Origin: Salinicola salarius
Lineage (GTDB): Bacteria > Pseudomonadota > Gammaproteobacteria > Pseudomonadales > Halomonadaceae
Direction: 5' to 3'
Assembly: GCF_003206135.1 (NCBI RefSeq)
Contig: NZ_PZJT01000009.1
Span: 1-59,336, forward strand
DNA length: 59,336 bases
Position numbers and translations under genes: made by a program. The stretch's first letter is position 1. Every line of letters begins with the position of its first letter. Shown piece by piece: positions 37,878 through 46,146 of the stretch. A model generated the notes under the pieces. The model ran no database searches. It saw nothing but the letters and a program-made list of their open reading frames with translations, and was not told where the DNA came from.

Positions 37878-40397
37878 TTAGCGCGGTTCGTCCGTCTCGT
37901 CGCCATCGACATCGTCGTCGGTGGGTTTTCGATGCGTCTCGTCCTGCGCTCGCTGATTCAGCGTCGATTCGGACCGGCTCTCGCCCTCGATCGCCGTGGG
38001 CGCGTCGGTCTGGTGAGCCTTCGGCTGACCGGCGGGACTGCCGTCGATGGTGAAGTCCTCCTGCATGATGCGCAGGTTGGCGGGCGGCGCCGAACCGGTA
38101 CGATCCTGTCCGAAGTAGAGCGTGGTATGCGGGAACGGAATCTCGATACCGGCCTTGTCGAAGTAGAGCTTGACGAGGCGGTTGTAGGCGCGCCCGACAC
38201 CCCACTGATCCCCCGGCGTGGTCTTGATCACCACGCGGATGTTGACCGAGCTGTCGGCCAGCGCGATGACCCCTGCCACTGTCATTGGTGCCAGCAGTTT
38301 GTGACCATGCTCCTCGCTCGCCTTGAGCTCCTCGAAGGCGGCTTCCAGCTGTTCGATGGCGTAATCGATGTTCTCGCGATAGGCGATACCGTATTCGCCG
38401 ACATGGTTGCCGAACTCGCGCATGAAGTTGGAGACGGTATCCACGGAAGAGAACGGCACGATGTGATAGGTGCCGGACAGATCGCGGATCGCCACGGAAC
38501 GGATGCTGATGCGCTCGGCGGTGCCGGTGATGCCGCCGGCGGTGACGACGTCTCCGGTGTTCATGGCGTTTTCCAGCTGGATGAACACCCCGGTGATGAC
38601 ATCCTGGACCAGTTTCTGGGCACCGAAGCCGATGGCCAGACCCAGCACCCCGGCGCCAGCGATGAGCGGCCCGATATTGATGCCGATCTGCGACAGCACG
38701 ATCATCACGGTCATGATGATCAGGGTGATGGCCAGGGCGTTGCGGAACAGGCTCATCAACGTCTGCGCGCGGGCGGTGGGCGCGCCGCCTCCCGTTTCGG
38801 GATTGAGGTAGTTCTCGATCAGGCTGGCCAGGCCGATCCACACGATGGCAGCGATGATCAGGATCAGGATGACCTGAATCACGGTCGCCACGGTGTGCGA
38901 TCCTGCGTCGCTGGTGTACCAGGCGGCGAGGTCGAACGCGCCCCAGGCATCCAGGGTGTACATCACTACCGCGATCAGAATGATGGCGCGGACGATCTTC
39001 AGCAGCGTCGGGATGTAGGAGTTCAAGCGCGGCTCGAGCAACGGCAGTCGCTTGCGCATGTTGTCGCCGAGGTCGATGCGTCGGCCGATGAGCTGGGTCA
39101 GCAGGCCGGAGACGAGCGTGCCGATACCGACGTAGATGATCGTCTTCAATGTCGCGATCAGGACGAACGGCAGCGCGGTTTCGGGATGCAGCAGCGTAAC
39201 GGCGAACACCATGACGGCGTAGATCACCGCGATGACGTGCCAGATCCGCGCGAACAGGCGAAGCGCCACGCGCGATGCGGACATCTGTGCCGAATCCGCC
39301 TTGGCGATGATCAGGTCGCGCACGCCGATACGATTCTTGAACACGACGCCTAGCGACCAGATCAGCGCAACGAGCATGATCAGCACGCCCACCGCCTTGC
39401 CGAAGGCGGACGAGAGGTTGGCGTTGAGGATCGGCACGACCACCAGCATGCCGTAGCCGATGAAGCTGGCCAGTGTCGCCAGGAATCGGTTGCAGTACCT
39501 TGCCTGATCGGCCTCGATGGATACCAGGCGCAGCCCTTCATGGCGCGATGAAAAGATTACCCGCAAGGCGCACTTGAACAGCTCGATCATCAGGAACGCA
39601 TTGAGGAACAGCGAGAGCCGCGTGTCGAGACTGCCGCTTTCGCCGACCAGAAAGGTCGCCACCAGATTGCCTGCCACATAGGCGAGAACGACGACGACGA
39701 CATCGACGATGGCCGCCAGCACCACGGCCACGATGAGGTGTAACAGATGGCTACGCCCTTCGCCTTGTAGAGCCCAGTGGCTGAGGCGGGAAAACAGCGG
39801 TCTGGCGATGGCCCGCAGAATCAGGAAGGCGGCGACCGTGGCGATGATCACCAGGGCAAGTTCGATCGCCGCATTCAGGAAATCGCTCATGCTGAACGCC
39901 GGGCCGGTGCTCGCGGCGGCGCTGTCACTGGTGAAAAAGCCGCCGATCAAAGCCGCCAGGCTGGTGAGCTGACCGCCGATATCGCCTGCGAAATCGCTGG
40001 TGATCTGTGCCATCCGCCGAGGGAAGGAGGTGACTGTCTCGGCACTCTCGCCGCTTTCGTTGGCGGCGCTGCCAGTTGCTTGGGTAGCTTGCCCGGAGGC
40101 GGTGTCGCTACCGTCATTGTTCGCGGCCGCGTTGTCGGCCGCACCCCCTCTCTGAGCCGCGTCGGCTTGCGAATCGCCGGAGGAATCCTGTCGAGAAGCC
40201 AGCTGTCGTAGCTGGTCGATCAAGGCTTGCCGCGATTCCGGATTTTCCAGCAGATCCGCCATTGTGGAATAGGCAGGGCCATCCTGAGCAGACTGCCCTT
40301 CGGTGCCACTTTCCTGAGCCAGTGCAGGAATAGCGAATATCAAAAGTAGTAGCAGTAGCCAGCGACTGAGCCAGCGATCGGGGCGAAGGGCTGTCAA
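37878..40397 (-). CDS. Mechanosensitive ion channel of the MscS superfamily, YbiO-like
   Basis: The product of about 839 residues has a signal peptide ending ALAQ, then a region resembling YbiO of E. coli (MADLLENPESRQALIDQLRQL), a polar Gln/Ser/Ala-rich linker and around ten membrane segments. The MscS core is near residues 590-720: the pore helix GPLIAGAGVLGLAIGFGAQKLVQDVITG and the beta domain NTGDVVTAGGITGTAERISIRS. The C-terminus is acidic and charged. Such channels release solutes on osmotic down-shock, fitting a halophile with compatible-solute uptake. The TTG at 40397 is preferred, with AAGGAG eight bases upstream and directly before the signal peptide; an ATG at 40457 would add 20 residues that spoil it. 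Confidence 0.88.
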   Translation of the reverse strand: MTALRPDRWLSRWLLLLLLIFAIPALAQESGTEGQSAQDGPAYSTMADLLENPESRQALIDQLRQLASRQDSSGDSQADAAQRGGAADNAAANNDGSDTASGQATQATGSAANESGESAETVTSFPRRMAQITSDFAGDIGGQLTSLAALIGGFFTSDSAAASTGPAFSMSDFLNAAIELALVIIATVAAFLILRAIARPLFSRLSHWALQGEGRSHLLHLIVAVVLAAIVDVVVVVLAYVAGNLVATFLVGESGSLDTRLSLFLNAFLMIELFKCALRVIFSSRHEGLRLVSIEADQARYCNRFLATLASFIGYGMLVVVPILNANLSSAFGKAVGVLIMLVALIWSLGVVFKNRIGVRDLIIAKADSAQMSASRVALRLFARIWHVIAVIYAVMVFAVTLLHPETALPFVLIATLKTIIYVGIGTLVSGLLTQLIGRRIDLGDNMRKRLPLLEPRLNSYIPTLLKIVRAIILIAVVMYTLDAWGAFDLAAWYTSDAGSHTVATVIQVILILIIAAIVWIGLASLIENYLNPETGGGAPTARAQTLMSLFRNALAITLIIMTVMIVLSQIGINIGPLIAGAGVLGLAIGFGAQKLVQDVITGVFIQLENAMNTGDVVTAGGITGTAERISIRSVAIRDLSGTYHIVPFSSVDTVSNFMREFGNHVGEYGIAYRENIDYAIEQLEAAFEELKASEEHGHKLLAPMTVAGVIALADSSVNIRVVIKTTPGDQWGVGRAYNRLVKLYFDKAGIEIPFPHTTLYFGQDRTGSAPPANLRIMQEDFTIDGSPAGQPKAHQTDAPTAIEGESRSESTLNQRAQDETHRKPTDDDVDGDETDEPR

Positions 40398-40943
40398 GCT
40401 CCAATCTCCTTGTCTTGTGGGCGGTCCGATTTGGCGACACTCTGCCAGCCTAATCATTTTCAGGATAACACTTTATCGTTAATGGCAAATTCGCGTGCCT
40501 ACCAAGGCGGCGCTATCTCGTGAGGCTAGCCGATATGGGCGGGTTTTCCAGAGCAGGAGTCCGGCACTGGACGTCTGGCTGTGTGCCTTTTTCACCCGGT
40601 TCCAGTGAAAACGCCACTAGGCCTGTAGCGACAAACGATGAGATTACAGGCCCCAGATGCTGAAAAAGTTCATGCCTGGCGGGCGATGTCGAGTCAGGTC
40701 AGCGCTGGGATATAGTGAGGATGAATCGATAACCAAGAACACATGGCCGGCATTGGGACGGTGCGGAGCGATACATTGACGACGTAAGCGCCGAGGCATG
40801 GGAAGGAGGGTCTCCCTAGCCGACGCTCTCGTGGATTACGCGGGCATGCGATGGCGAATACCAGCTCACCGATGGCCGAACCACGACGCCGTATCGTCAG
40901 CCTCGCGCCCGGGGTCTACCGTTGCAGCCATCAGGGAGCCGTT
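40398..40943. other. Intergenic region before the AlgX-like gene
   Basis: This stretch of about 545 bases has no supported gene; an open frame entering at 40851 is merely the upstream extension of the next gene. It carries the perfect inverted repeat GGCCTGTA (40620-40627) and TACAGGCC (40645-40652), with a 17-base spacer, and generally looks more AT-rich than the flanking housekeeping genes. Promoters for the channel gene and the AlgX-like gene should lie here but no strong match was found. Confidence 0.5.
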
Positions 40944-42713
40944 ATGAATTCATTGTCCGTTGCCGAACGCATCGAGGGGACGTCCGAGCCGCTGGCCGAG
41001 GCTTCTGCTCGGTTGGAAAAAGGCGATTTTTCGGGTGCCATTGCCTTGCTGGAGCCCGCTTTCAAGGCAGGAGACGATAGCTCCGATATCGTCGAGGCGT
41101 TGATGCGTGCCTATGACGGTGCCGGCGAGACTGCCAAGCGCGAAGAGATGATGGCCGTTGCCCTGCAGGCATCCTCCCAGCCTTCTCTCAAACTGGCAAT
41201 TTCCTATGCCGAATTGGCAATGACGCGGAAAGAATGGCCGGTGGCTGCCGAGAGATGGCAGTTCATCATCGATCATTGCGAGGGTTTCCCGCATCAGGTC
41301 TATGTTCGTCAAGCGCGTGCCTGGCTCGCGGCGCAACAATTCAGTGCTGCGCTCCATACAGTCAACCTGGGGCTGGAAAAACAGCCGGGAAACCCTGTCC
41401 TTAGTGATCTCAAGGACGTCATTGCCAGCCGGAAAGCAAAGAAATTCCAGTTGACGGCGCAGCAACTGGCGGCACCCATCACGATTCGCTGGGAGGTCGA
41501 TGAAGGCGAGAAGCGGATCGCGACGCTCGAATCCTTTCGCCATTATCGAATTCGCGGCTGGATCGATGCCCGTCAGGATCAACGGCCGGAATTGCTCGTC
41601 TCGGCTCCCGATGGAGCGGTCAGCCTTGCGCTCACCACGCTCGAACCGAGTACGCCCTCCCAGGAGGCTGGCTGGACTTTCGAGTACGGTTTCGATTTCT
41701 CTCGGGACCTGACACTTGGCGTCCGGTTGAAGAACGGCAGAGTCTACGAATGCTTGCGCTTTTCGTTGGCGCCAGTCATGGAAGTCCTCGAAGGGCGCGA
41801 AGGGTGGCTCTTCCTCGCCAACGATACCAACGCCAGTATCGATCAGTTCACCGGCAAGAAGCGTCTGGATGCAGAGCAGAAGCAGCAATGGCAGCATTTC
41901 GTTGACGGGATCGGACCGCTTCAGCGGCAGCGCTCTCTATTGCTGTTGATCGCCAATTCCAAGGAAAAGGTCAGGCCGGAATATTATCCTTACGAGAAAG
42001 CCAGCATCACGCCTACCGAGCAGGTCGAAAAGTTCCTCCAGGCAGAAAAGATCGACTACTGCAATCCCGTGGCGGCGATGCAGGCGGAGCCGGATAGCTA
42101 TTACCCTACGGACACGCACTGGAGTGGCCGCGGTGCCTATCTTGCGTTTCTTGCCTGCATGCGGCATTTCGGCTTCGATGACGACTTCGCTTCGCTGTAC
42201 GCCTTCGAACAGCGGGAAGTCGTGGGTGACCTGGGATCCAAGATGGATCCTCCCGCCAAATCCTTGTCGACCGTCGCCGTTTTTCGGGAGGAGAGCGGCG
42301 TGTACTGCCGTTTTTCCAATTATCTCCCGGGCACCGGCAACATCACGATCTTCGAGAATTCCAAGCCCATCCATGCCCGGACATTGGTCATCTTCGGTGG
42401 CTCTTCGGCCGGCGCCGGGGGATTTGCGCTGCTGTTCGCCAACGTCTTCCAACGGGTCGTCGTGGTCAATCTGCCTGGCAGCTATGTTCATGAAGTCGTC
42501 GAGCATGAAGCTGCGGATCATGTGATCCTGCAGACCAACGAACGCTACCTGGCCACGCCCGGACGGGTCATCAAGACATTGGCCGAGGCCAATCTCGACC
42601 ATGCCGTGCAAGCCGTGCCGGCGGCCGAGAGAGTCAAGCTGCTGCAGAGGATGAGTCGCTACGCGAGCTGTGAGCCGTACCACGATTTCATGACTACGCT
42701 ACTGGCAGGATGA
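40944..42713 (+). CDS. TPR-like protein with C-terminal AlgX/AlgJ-type SGNH domain
   Basis: The 589-residue protein has three parts. Residues 1-170 are helical, TPR-like. Residues 190-280 look like a beta-rich linker domain. Residues 280-560 resemble the SGNH-type acetyltransferase-like domain of alginate proteins AlgX/AlgJ: GREGWLFLANDTN, the Asp390-x-His392-Trp motif (TDTHWSGRGAYLAF), and FGGSSAG, with Ser487 or Ser488 in the place of the nucleophile. Unlike AlgX and AlgJ it has no signal peptide or membrane segment, so it looks cytoplasmic. The ATG at 40944 has GGGAG five bases upstream. Codon use seems less GC-biased than that of neighbours. No polysaccharide genes lie nearby. Acyl-transfer or esterase activity on a glycan is a guess. 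Confidence 0.7.
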   Translation: MNSLSVAERIEGTSEPLAEASARLEKGDFSGAIALLEPAFKAGDDSSDIVEALMRAYDGAGETAKREEMMAVALQASSQPSLKLAISYAELAMTRKEWPVAAERWQFIIDHCEGFPHQVYVRQARAWLAAQQFSAALHTVNLGLEKQPGNPVLSDLKDVIASRKAKKFQLTAQQLAAPITIRWEVDEGEKRIATLESFRHYRIRGWIDARQDQRPELLVSAPDGAVSLALTTLEPSTPSQEAGWTFEYGFDFSRDLTLGVRLKNGRVYECLRFSLAPVMEVLEGREGWLFLANDTNASIDQFTGKKRLDAEQKQQWQHFVDGIGPLQRQRSLLLLIANSKEKVRPEYYPYEKASITPTEQVEKFLQAEKIDYCNPVAAMQAEPDSYYPTDTHWSGRGAYLAFLACMRHFGFDDDFASLYAFEQREVVGDLGSKMDPPAKSLSTVAVFREESGVYCRFSNYLPGTGNITIFENSKPIHARTLVIFGGSSAGAGGFALLFANVFQRVVVVNLPGSYVHEVVEHEAADHVILQTNERYLATPGRVIKTLAEANLDHAVQAVPAAERVKLLQRMSRYASCEPYHDFMTTLLAG

Positions 42714-42846
42714 GCCGCGCTGGGCATCGCTGTCGAGCGGCGCATTGGACGTACCCATTTCTTTGAAGTTCACCTGGAGTCTCAAGCATCAGCTCGTGAC
42801 ATGACAACAAGGCCATCCATCAAGGGGCCCATACCAAGGAACGACA

Positions 42847-43038
42847 ATGCTAAAAGTCACGTTGGGTCTACGTTGCAACGTTTGTGGTGGGGAACGGTTT
42901 TTGCTGCCGACGCTACATGAGGCGTCCGAAGATGTCCGTTGCGCTGACTGTTCCGCGTTCAAGTGCAAGAACGATGATCTGGAGCGCGCCATGTCTGCCG
43001 TGCAACGGCAGAAGGCCGCCATGGCGTCGGTTGCCTGA
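42847..43038 (+). CDS. Small zinc-ribbon-like protein
   Basis: The 63-residue frame starts at an ATG with AAGGA about six bases upstream. It has two Cys-x2-Cys pairs, Cys10-Asn-Val-Cys13 and Cys32-Ala-Asp-Cys35, with 18 residues between, the layout of a zinc ribbon; a fifth Cys is at 40. The rest is a charged C-terminal helix (DDLERAMSAVQRQKAAMA). It ends 37 bases before a terminator-like hairpin that has a T-run on both strands. I do not recognise a named family. The motif spacing and ribosome-binding site support a real gene; function is unknown. Confidence 0.55.
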   Translation: MLKVTLGLRCNVCGGERFLLPTLHEASEDVRCADCSAFKCKNDDLERAMSAVQRQKAAMASVA

Positions 43039-43074
43039 GAAACGTCGTCAGCTGGCATCTGGAAACACAAGCAC

Positions 43075-43102
43075 AAAAAAAGCACCCGATCGGGTGCTTT
43101 TT
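43075..43102. terminator. Bidirectional terminator after ssrA
   Basis: The perfect palindrome AGCACCCGATCGGGTGCT (43081-43098) is flanked by A6 on the left and T4 on the right, so it has a T-run on both strands. On the minus strand it ends the tmRNA transcript; on the plus strand it can end the small zinc-ribbon gene. Confidence 0.85.
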
Positions 43103-43108
43103 CATGTT

Positions 43109-43488
43109 TGGTGGAGGCGGGGGGAATTGAACCCCCGTCCGCCGGCACTCGCCCATCAGCTCTACATGCTTAGTTCCGTCTTTTGATTTAACGCAGTGCA
43201 CTCCGACGGGCAGGATGGCACCTTGCGATCTCTCTAAGGTTTAACGAATGTCAGGAGAGCGCTGACATCCGCGGTCCCATCAGCTTTAGCTCGTATCCCC
43301 GCCGCGATGAATGGGCACATCGCTTTGGGGCCAGGCTAACAACTAGCAGTTTTTACGCTGCCAGTGCGCCCTGAGCGTAGTTTTCGTCGTTTGCGACTAT
43401 TCAATTGCAACGTTGGATTTACGAGATACGTTACGCTCTCGGCATGCACCTCAGGGATTGTCACCGGCGTCGAAGCCATGTCGCCCCC
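43109..43488 (-). ncRNA. ssrA: Transfer-messenger RNA (tmRNA)
   Basis: The minus strand reads GGGGGCGACATGGCTTCGAC at the 5' end and GGGGGTTCAATTCCCCC then CGCCTCCACCA at the 3' end. The terminal seven bases of each end pair as a tRNA-like acceptor stem and a T-arm is present. The internal reading frame lies at 43353-43394 and encodes the proteolysis tag ANDENYAQGALAA followed by TAA; a GTC and AATAG lie just before the resume codon. tmRNA rescues stalled ribosomes with SmpB, whose gene lies just upstream. Length of about 380 is normal. Confidence 0.97.
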
Positions 43489-43501
43489 GTACAACTCTTT
43501 C

Positions 43502-43510
43502 ATTCTACCA
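43502..43510 (-). promoter_or_regulatory. Extended -10 promoter for ssrA
   Basis: On the minus strand the sequence TGG-TAGAAT (43510 to 43502) matches an extended -10 element 14 bases before the mature tmRNA 5' end. No good -35 hexamer is present at the usual distance. It lies inside the 83-base gap between smpB and ssrA. Confidence 0.4.
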
Positions 43511-43571
43511 GATGGTGGCGAGCCCACGCCATATCAAGTGCAATCTCGAACATTCAGGGTAAATATCATGC

Positions 43572-44051
43572 TCAAGCGTGATCTCGCATGACCCGTGCCT
43601 TTTCGCGATTCCAGTCGCGCTCTTTCTCGGTGGCACGCTTGTCGTGAAGTTGCTTGCCGCGTACGAGGGCCAGTTCGCATTTGACCAGGTTCTGCTTCCA
43701 GTAGAGCTTGAGCGGCACGCAGGTGTGGCCCTTTTCCTGCGTCTTCGAGAAGATCTTGGCAATCTCCTTGCGATGCAGGAGCAGCTTGCGTGTCCTGGTC
43801 GGGTCTGCCAGAACGTGCGTGCTCGCCGTATTAAGCGGCATGATATGGCTACCCAGCAACCAGGCCTCCCCATTCTTGACCAGAATGTAGGTGTCGGTCA
43901 GTTGAGCCTTGCCGGCGCGCAGACTCTTGACCTCCCAGCCTGCCAGTGCCAGGCCGGCTTCGAAGGTTTCGTCGATGTGATACTCGAACCGAGCCTTCTT
44001 GTTCTGGGCGATCGTGTTGCTGCTTGGCGCGTTGCCTTTTTTCTTACCCAT
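43572..44051 (-). CDS. smpB: SsrA-binding protein SmpB
   Basis: SmpB binds the tRNA-like domain of tmRNA and takes it to stalled ribosomes. The 159-residue protein has the oligonucleotide-binding barrel with [25 protein letters not shown] near residue 30 and the conserved PLKLYWK and [11 protein letters not shown] segments. The basic C-terminal tail is [17 protein letters not shown]. It lies on the same strand just upstream of ssrA. It is divergent from ratA, a conserved arrangement. Confidence 0.96.
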   Translation of the reverse strand: MGKKKGNAPSSNTIAQNKKARFEYHIDETFEAGLALAGWEVKSLRAGKAQLTDTYILVKNGEAWLLGSHIMPLNTASTHVLADPTRTRKLLLHRKEIAKIFSKTQEKGHTCVPLKLYWKQNLVKCELALVRGKQLHDKRATEKERDWNREKARVMRDHA

Positions 44052-44272
44052 GACACCTCTTTACGGCGATATCCGGTATGCCCTCGGGCGGTATGATGAA
44101 TGGCTGCACTCTGGCACGCCGCGTTCTGCGCTTCATGACGCCAGACGCCAGAGAGCGGCATTGGCGAGTATCGTGTGAAGCCTGGTTATGAGGGCAGCCG
44201 TGATACCATTCAAGCATCGAAAACGGTGCCCCATGATACGCATGTCGGGGCGATAAATCAGTGGAGACCTCT

Positions 44273-44707
44273 ATGCCCAATGTGAATCGGTCTGCATTCG
44301 TTCGGCATACACCGGAACAGATGTTTGAACTGGTCAATGACTTCGAACGCTATCCCGAGTTTCTGCCCGGATGCCGGCGAGCCAGCGTCGTCGACCAGGG
44401 AGAGGACTACCTGGTCGGTCGAATGACCCTGGCCAAAGGCGGTGTGGAGCAGAGCGTGACGACCCGCAACGATCTCGAGCGTCCCGAACGCATCGATCTG
44501 TCGCTCGTCGATGGCCCCTTCAAGCGGCTGAGCGGCTGCTGGTACTTCCGTGCGATGGGAGAGGATGCCTGCAAGATAGAGCTCGAAATGAGTTTCGAGT
44601 TCAGCAATCGTCTGCTGGGCATGGCGTTTGGCCGGTTGTTCCAGCAGGTGGCGGGCCAGCTCGTCGACGCCTTCACGCGGCGTGCCGATCAGATCTACGG
44701 GCGTTAG
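44273..44707 (+). CDS. ratA: RatA/START-domain protein (coenzyme-Q-binding, Coq10-like)
   Basis: The 144-residue protein has the polyketide-cyclase/START fold of the RatA and Coq10 family, with FVRHTPEQMFELVNDFERYPEFLPGC near the start, which is the family signature, and a C-terminal ALGMAFGRLFQQVAGQLVDAF-like amphipathic helix. E. coli RatA is reported to block 70S ribosome formation, while Coq10 relatives bind ubiquinone; which applies here is open. GGAG lies six bases before the ATG. The rnfH gene follows 11 bases later. Confidence 0.88.
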   Translation: MPNVNRSAFVRHTPEQMFELVNDFERYPEFLPGCRRASVVDQGEDYLVGRMTLAKGGVEQSVTTRNDLERPERIDLSLVDGPFKRLSGCWYFRAMGEDACKIELEMSFEFSNRLLGMAFGRLFQQVAGQLVDAFTRRADQIYGR

Positions 44708-44718
44708 GAGGCAATCTG

Positions 44719-45015
44719 ATGACGAATGTCGAAGTCGCGTTCGCGACGCCGGAACATCAGGTCATCGTGCGGCTCTCGCTCGAGCCCGATATGTCCGCCA
44801 GGCAAGCAGTCATGCTCGCCGACTTGCCGACCAGACACCCGGCATGGGCAGGCTTCGACTTCGCGACGGCACCGCTGGGCATATTTGGCGAGCGCCTGCG
44901 AGCACCGGAAGACTATTCGCCGCTCGAGGGAGAACGGATCGAAGTCTACCGGCCGCTCGAGATCGATCCCAAGCAGGCAAGACGCGAACGGGCAGCCAGC
45001 GTGACTTCACGCTAG
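44719..45015 (+). CDS. rnfH: RnfH family protein (RatB)
   Basis: The 98-residue protein has the ubiquitin-like beta-grasp fold of RnfH (also called RatB, UPF0125), with VEVAFATPEHQVIVRLSL at the start and GIFGERL, LEGERIEVYRPLEIDPKQARRERA near the end. AGGAGG lies seven bases before the ATG. It sits after ratA as in most gammaproteobacteria and is convergent with bamE. Role is not settled; an antitoxin label in some sources rests on pairing with RatA. Confidence 0.88.
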   Translation: MTNVEVAFATPEHQVIVRLSLEPDMSARQAVMLADLPTRHPAWAGFDFATAPLGIFGERLRAPEDYSPLEGERIEVYRPLEIDPKQARRERAASVTSR

Positions 45016-45047
45016 CCGCCCATTCATTGCCGGGAATCGTCAGCGCT

Positions 45048-45470
45048 TCAGATGCCGCTAGGGCCGATCTGCGGTACCGGTGCGCCTTCGCCGGCTCCCT
45101 CGACTGCCGGCCCGGGGCCGCCGTCCTGGTTCAGTTCGACGTCCGAATCCATATCGCCGGACTTGGCGATATCGGTCAGTTGGTCGTTCTGGAACGTCAG
45201 CGTCAGGCGTTTCTGCACGGTGCCGCCGTAGGCTTCGTCGAGGTAGAAGACGTAGTCCCACTGATCCGACGAGAACGGGGCTTCCATCAGAGGCGTACCC
45301 ATGATGTAGGCGACCTGTTCACGGCTCATGCCGGTGTGCAGTTGCGACACCATATCCTGGGTGATGAGATTGCCTTGCGGGATGTCCCTCTTGTAGACGC
45401 CCAAGTAGCTGCAGCCTGCGACGAGAGAGACTGCGAGGAGGAGTACGACCGTGCTGATCAGTTTTTGCAT
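45048..45470 (-). CDS. bamE: Outer membrane assembly lipoprotein BamE (OmlA)
   Basis: BamE is a lipoprotein of the beta-barrel assembly complex. The 140-residue precursor starts MQKLISTVVLLLAV and has lipobox VAGC (Cys20). The SmpA/OmlA domain includes DIPQGNLITQDMVSQLHTGMSREQVAYIMGTPLM and WDYVFYL. A C-terminal tail rich in Gly, Pro and Asp (about 105-140) extends beyond the domain. It is divergent from fur with 72 bases between starts, so the two share a control region. A longer N-terminal reading from 45518 would mask the signal peptide and is rejected. Confidence 0.92.
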   Translation of the reverse strand: MQKLISTVVLLLAVSLVAGCSYLGVYKRDIPQGNLITQDMVSQLHTGMSREQVAYIMGTPLMEAPFSSDQWDYVFYLDEAYGGTVQKRLTLTFQNDQLTDIAKSGDMDSDVELNQDGGPGPAVEGAGEGAPVPQIGPSGI

Positions 45471-45542
45471 TTGAGTCCGTCTTTCACTATCGTTGCGTGG
45501 ATTGATCATACCCGACACGAGACGCTACTGCGAAGAGCGACC

Positions 45543-45992
45543 ATGGCCGACGAAAACCAAGAATTGCGTAAGGCAGGCCTGAAGGTCACGCTGCCGCGCG
45601 TCAAGATTCTGCAAATCCTCGAAGCGACTCGCATGGAAGAAGAACTCCATATGAGTGCAGAGGACGTCTACAAGGCGCTGCTGGAGTCGGGTGAAGATGT
45701 CGGACTGGCCACGGTATACCGTGTCTTGACGCAATTCGAGGCGGCTGGGCTGGTCGTGCGACATAACTTCGACGGCGGTCATGCGGTTTTCGAGATGTCC
45801 CAGGAAGAGCACCATGATCATATGGTGGATCTGGAGTCGGGAGAGATCGTCGAGTTCTATGACGAAGAGATCGAGCGTCGTCAGCGCGAGATCGTCGAGG
45901 AACACGGGTACGAACTGGTCGAGCACGCGCTGGTGCTTTATGTTCGCCCCCGCGGCTCCAAGGCCACGCGCCAGGATGGCATCAAGAAGTAA
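45543..45992 (+). CDS. fur: Ferric uptake regulator Fur
   Basis: Fur is the Fe(II)-dependent repressor of iron uptake genes. The 149-residue product has the winged helix (LKVTLPRVKILQILE, EDVGLATVYRVLTQFEAAGLV) and the metal-binding HHDHMVDLESGEIVEF and HGYEL segments. It contains no cysteine, so the structural Cys4-type zinc site seen in E. coli Fur cannot form; P. aeruginosa Fur also lacks that site. The ATG is preceded by AAGAG. The frame stays open much further upstream, but only this start fits the family. A terminator follows directly. Confidence 0.95.
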   Translation: MADENQELRKAGLKVTLPRVKILQILEATRMEEELHMSAEDVYKALLESGEDVGLATVYRVLTQFEAAGLVVRHNFDGGHAVFEMSQEEHHDHMVDLESGEIVEFYDEEIERRQREIVEEHGYELVEHALVLYVRPRGSKATRQDGIKK

Positions 45993-46012
45993 GACTGGCA
46001 GACCGTATTGCA

Positions 46013-46040
46013 AGACGCCGACCCGAGGGTCGGCGTTTTT
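46013..46040 (+). terminator. Intrinsic terminator of fur
   Basis: ACGCCGACC (46015-46023) pairs with GGTCGGCGT (46028-46036) around a CGAG loop and is followed by T5. It lies about 20 bases after the fur stop. Confidence 0.9.
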
Positions 46041-46146
46041 CATTTGGGTGTCTGTACAAGCCCATGTTCGGGTTGGTGTCCGGCTGCCGCCGATACCGGG
46101 TCGAATCAGTGCCTGACGGAGCGGTGTGTGACTCGCAACGTGCGAG

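Noticed and set aside
44628..45542. Long upstream extension of the fur frame
   Set aside because: It runs through ratA, rnfH and bamE in other frames; only the part from 45543 has Fur homology.
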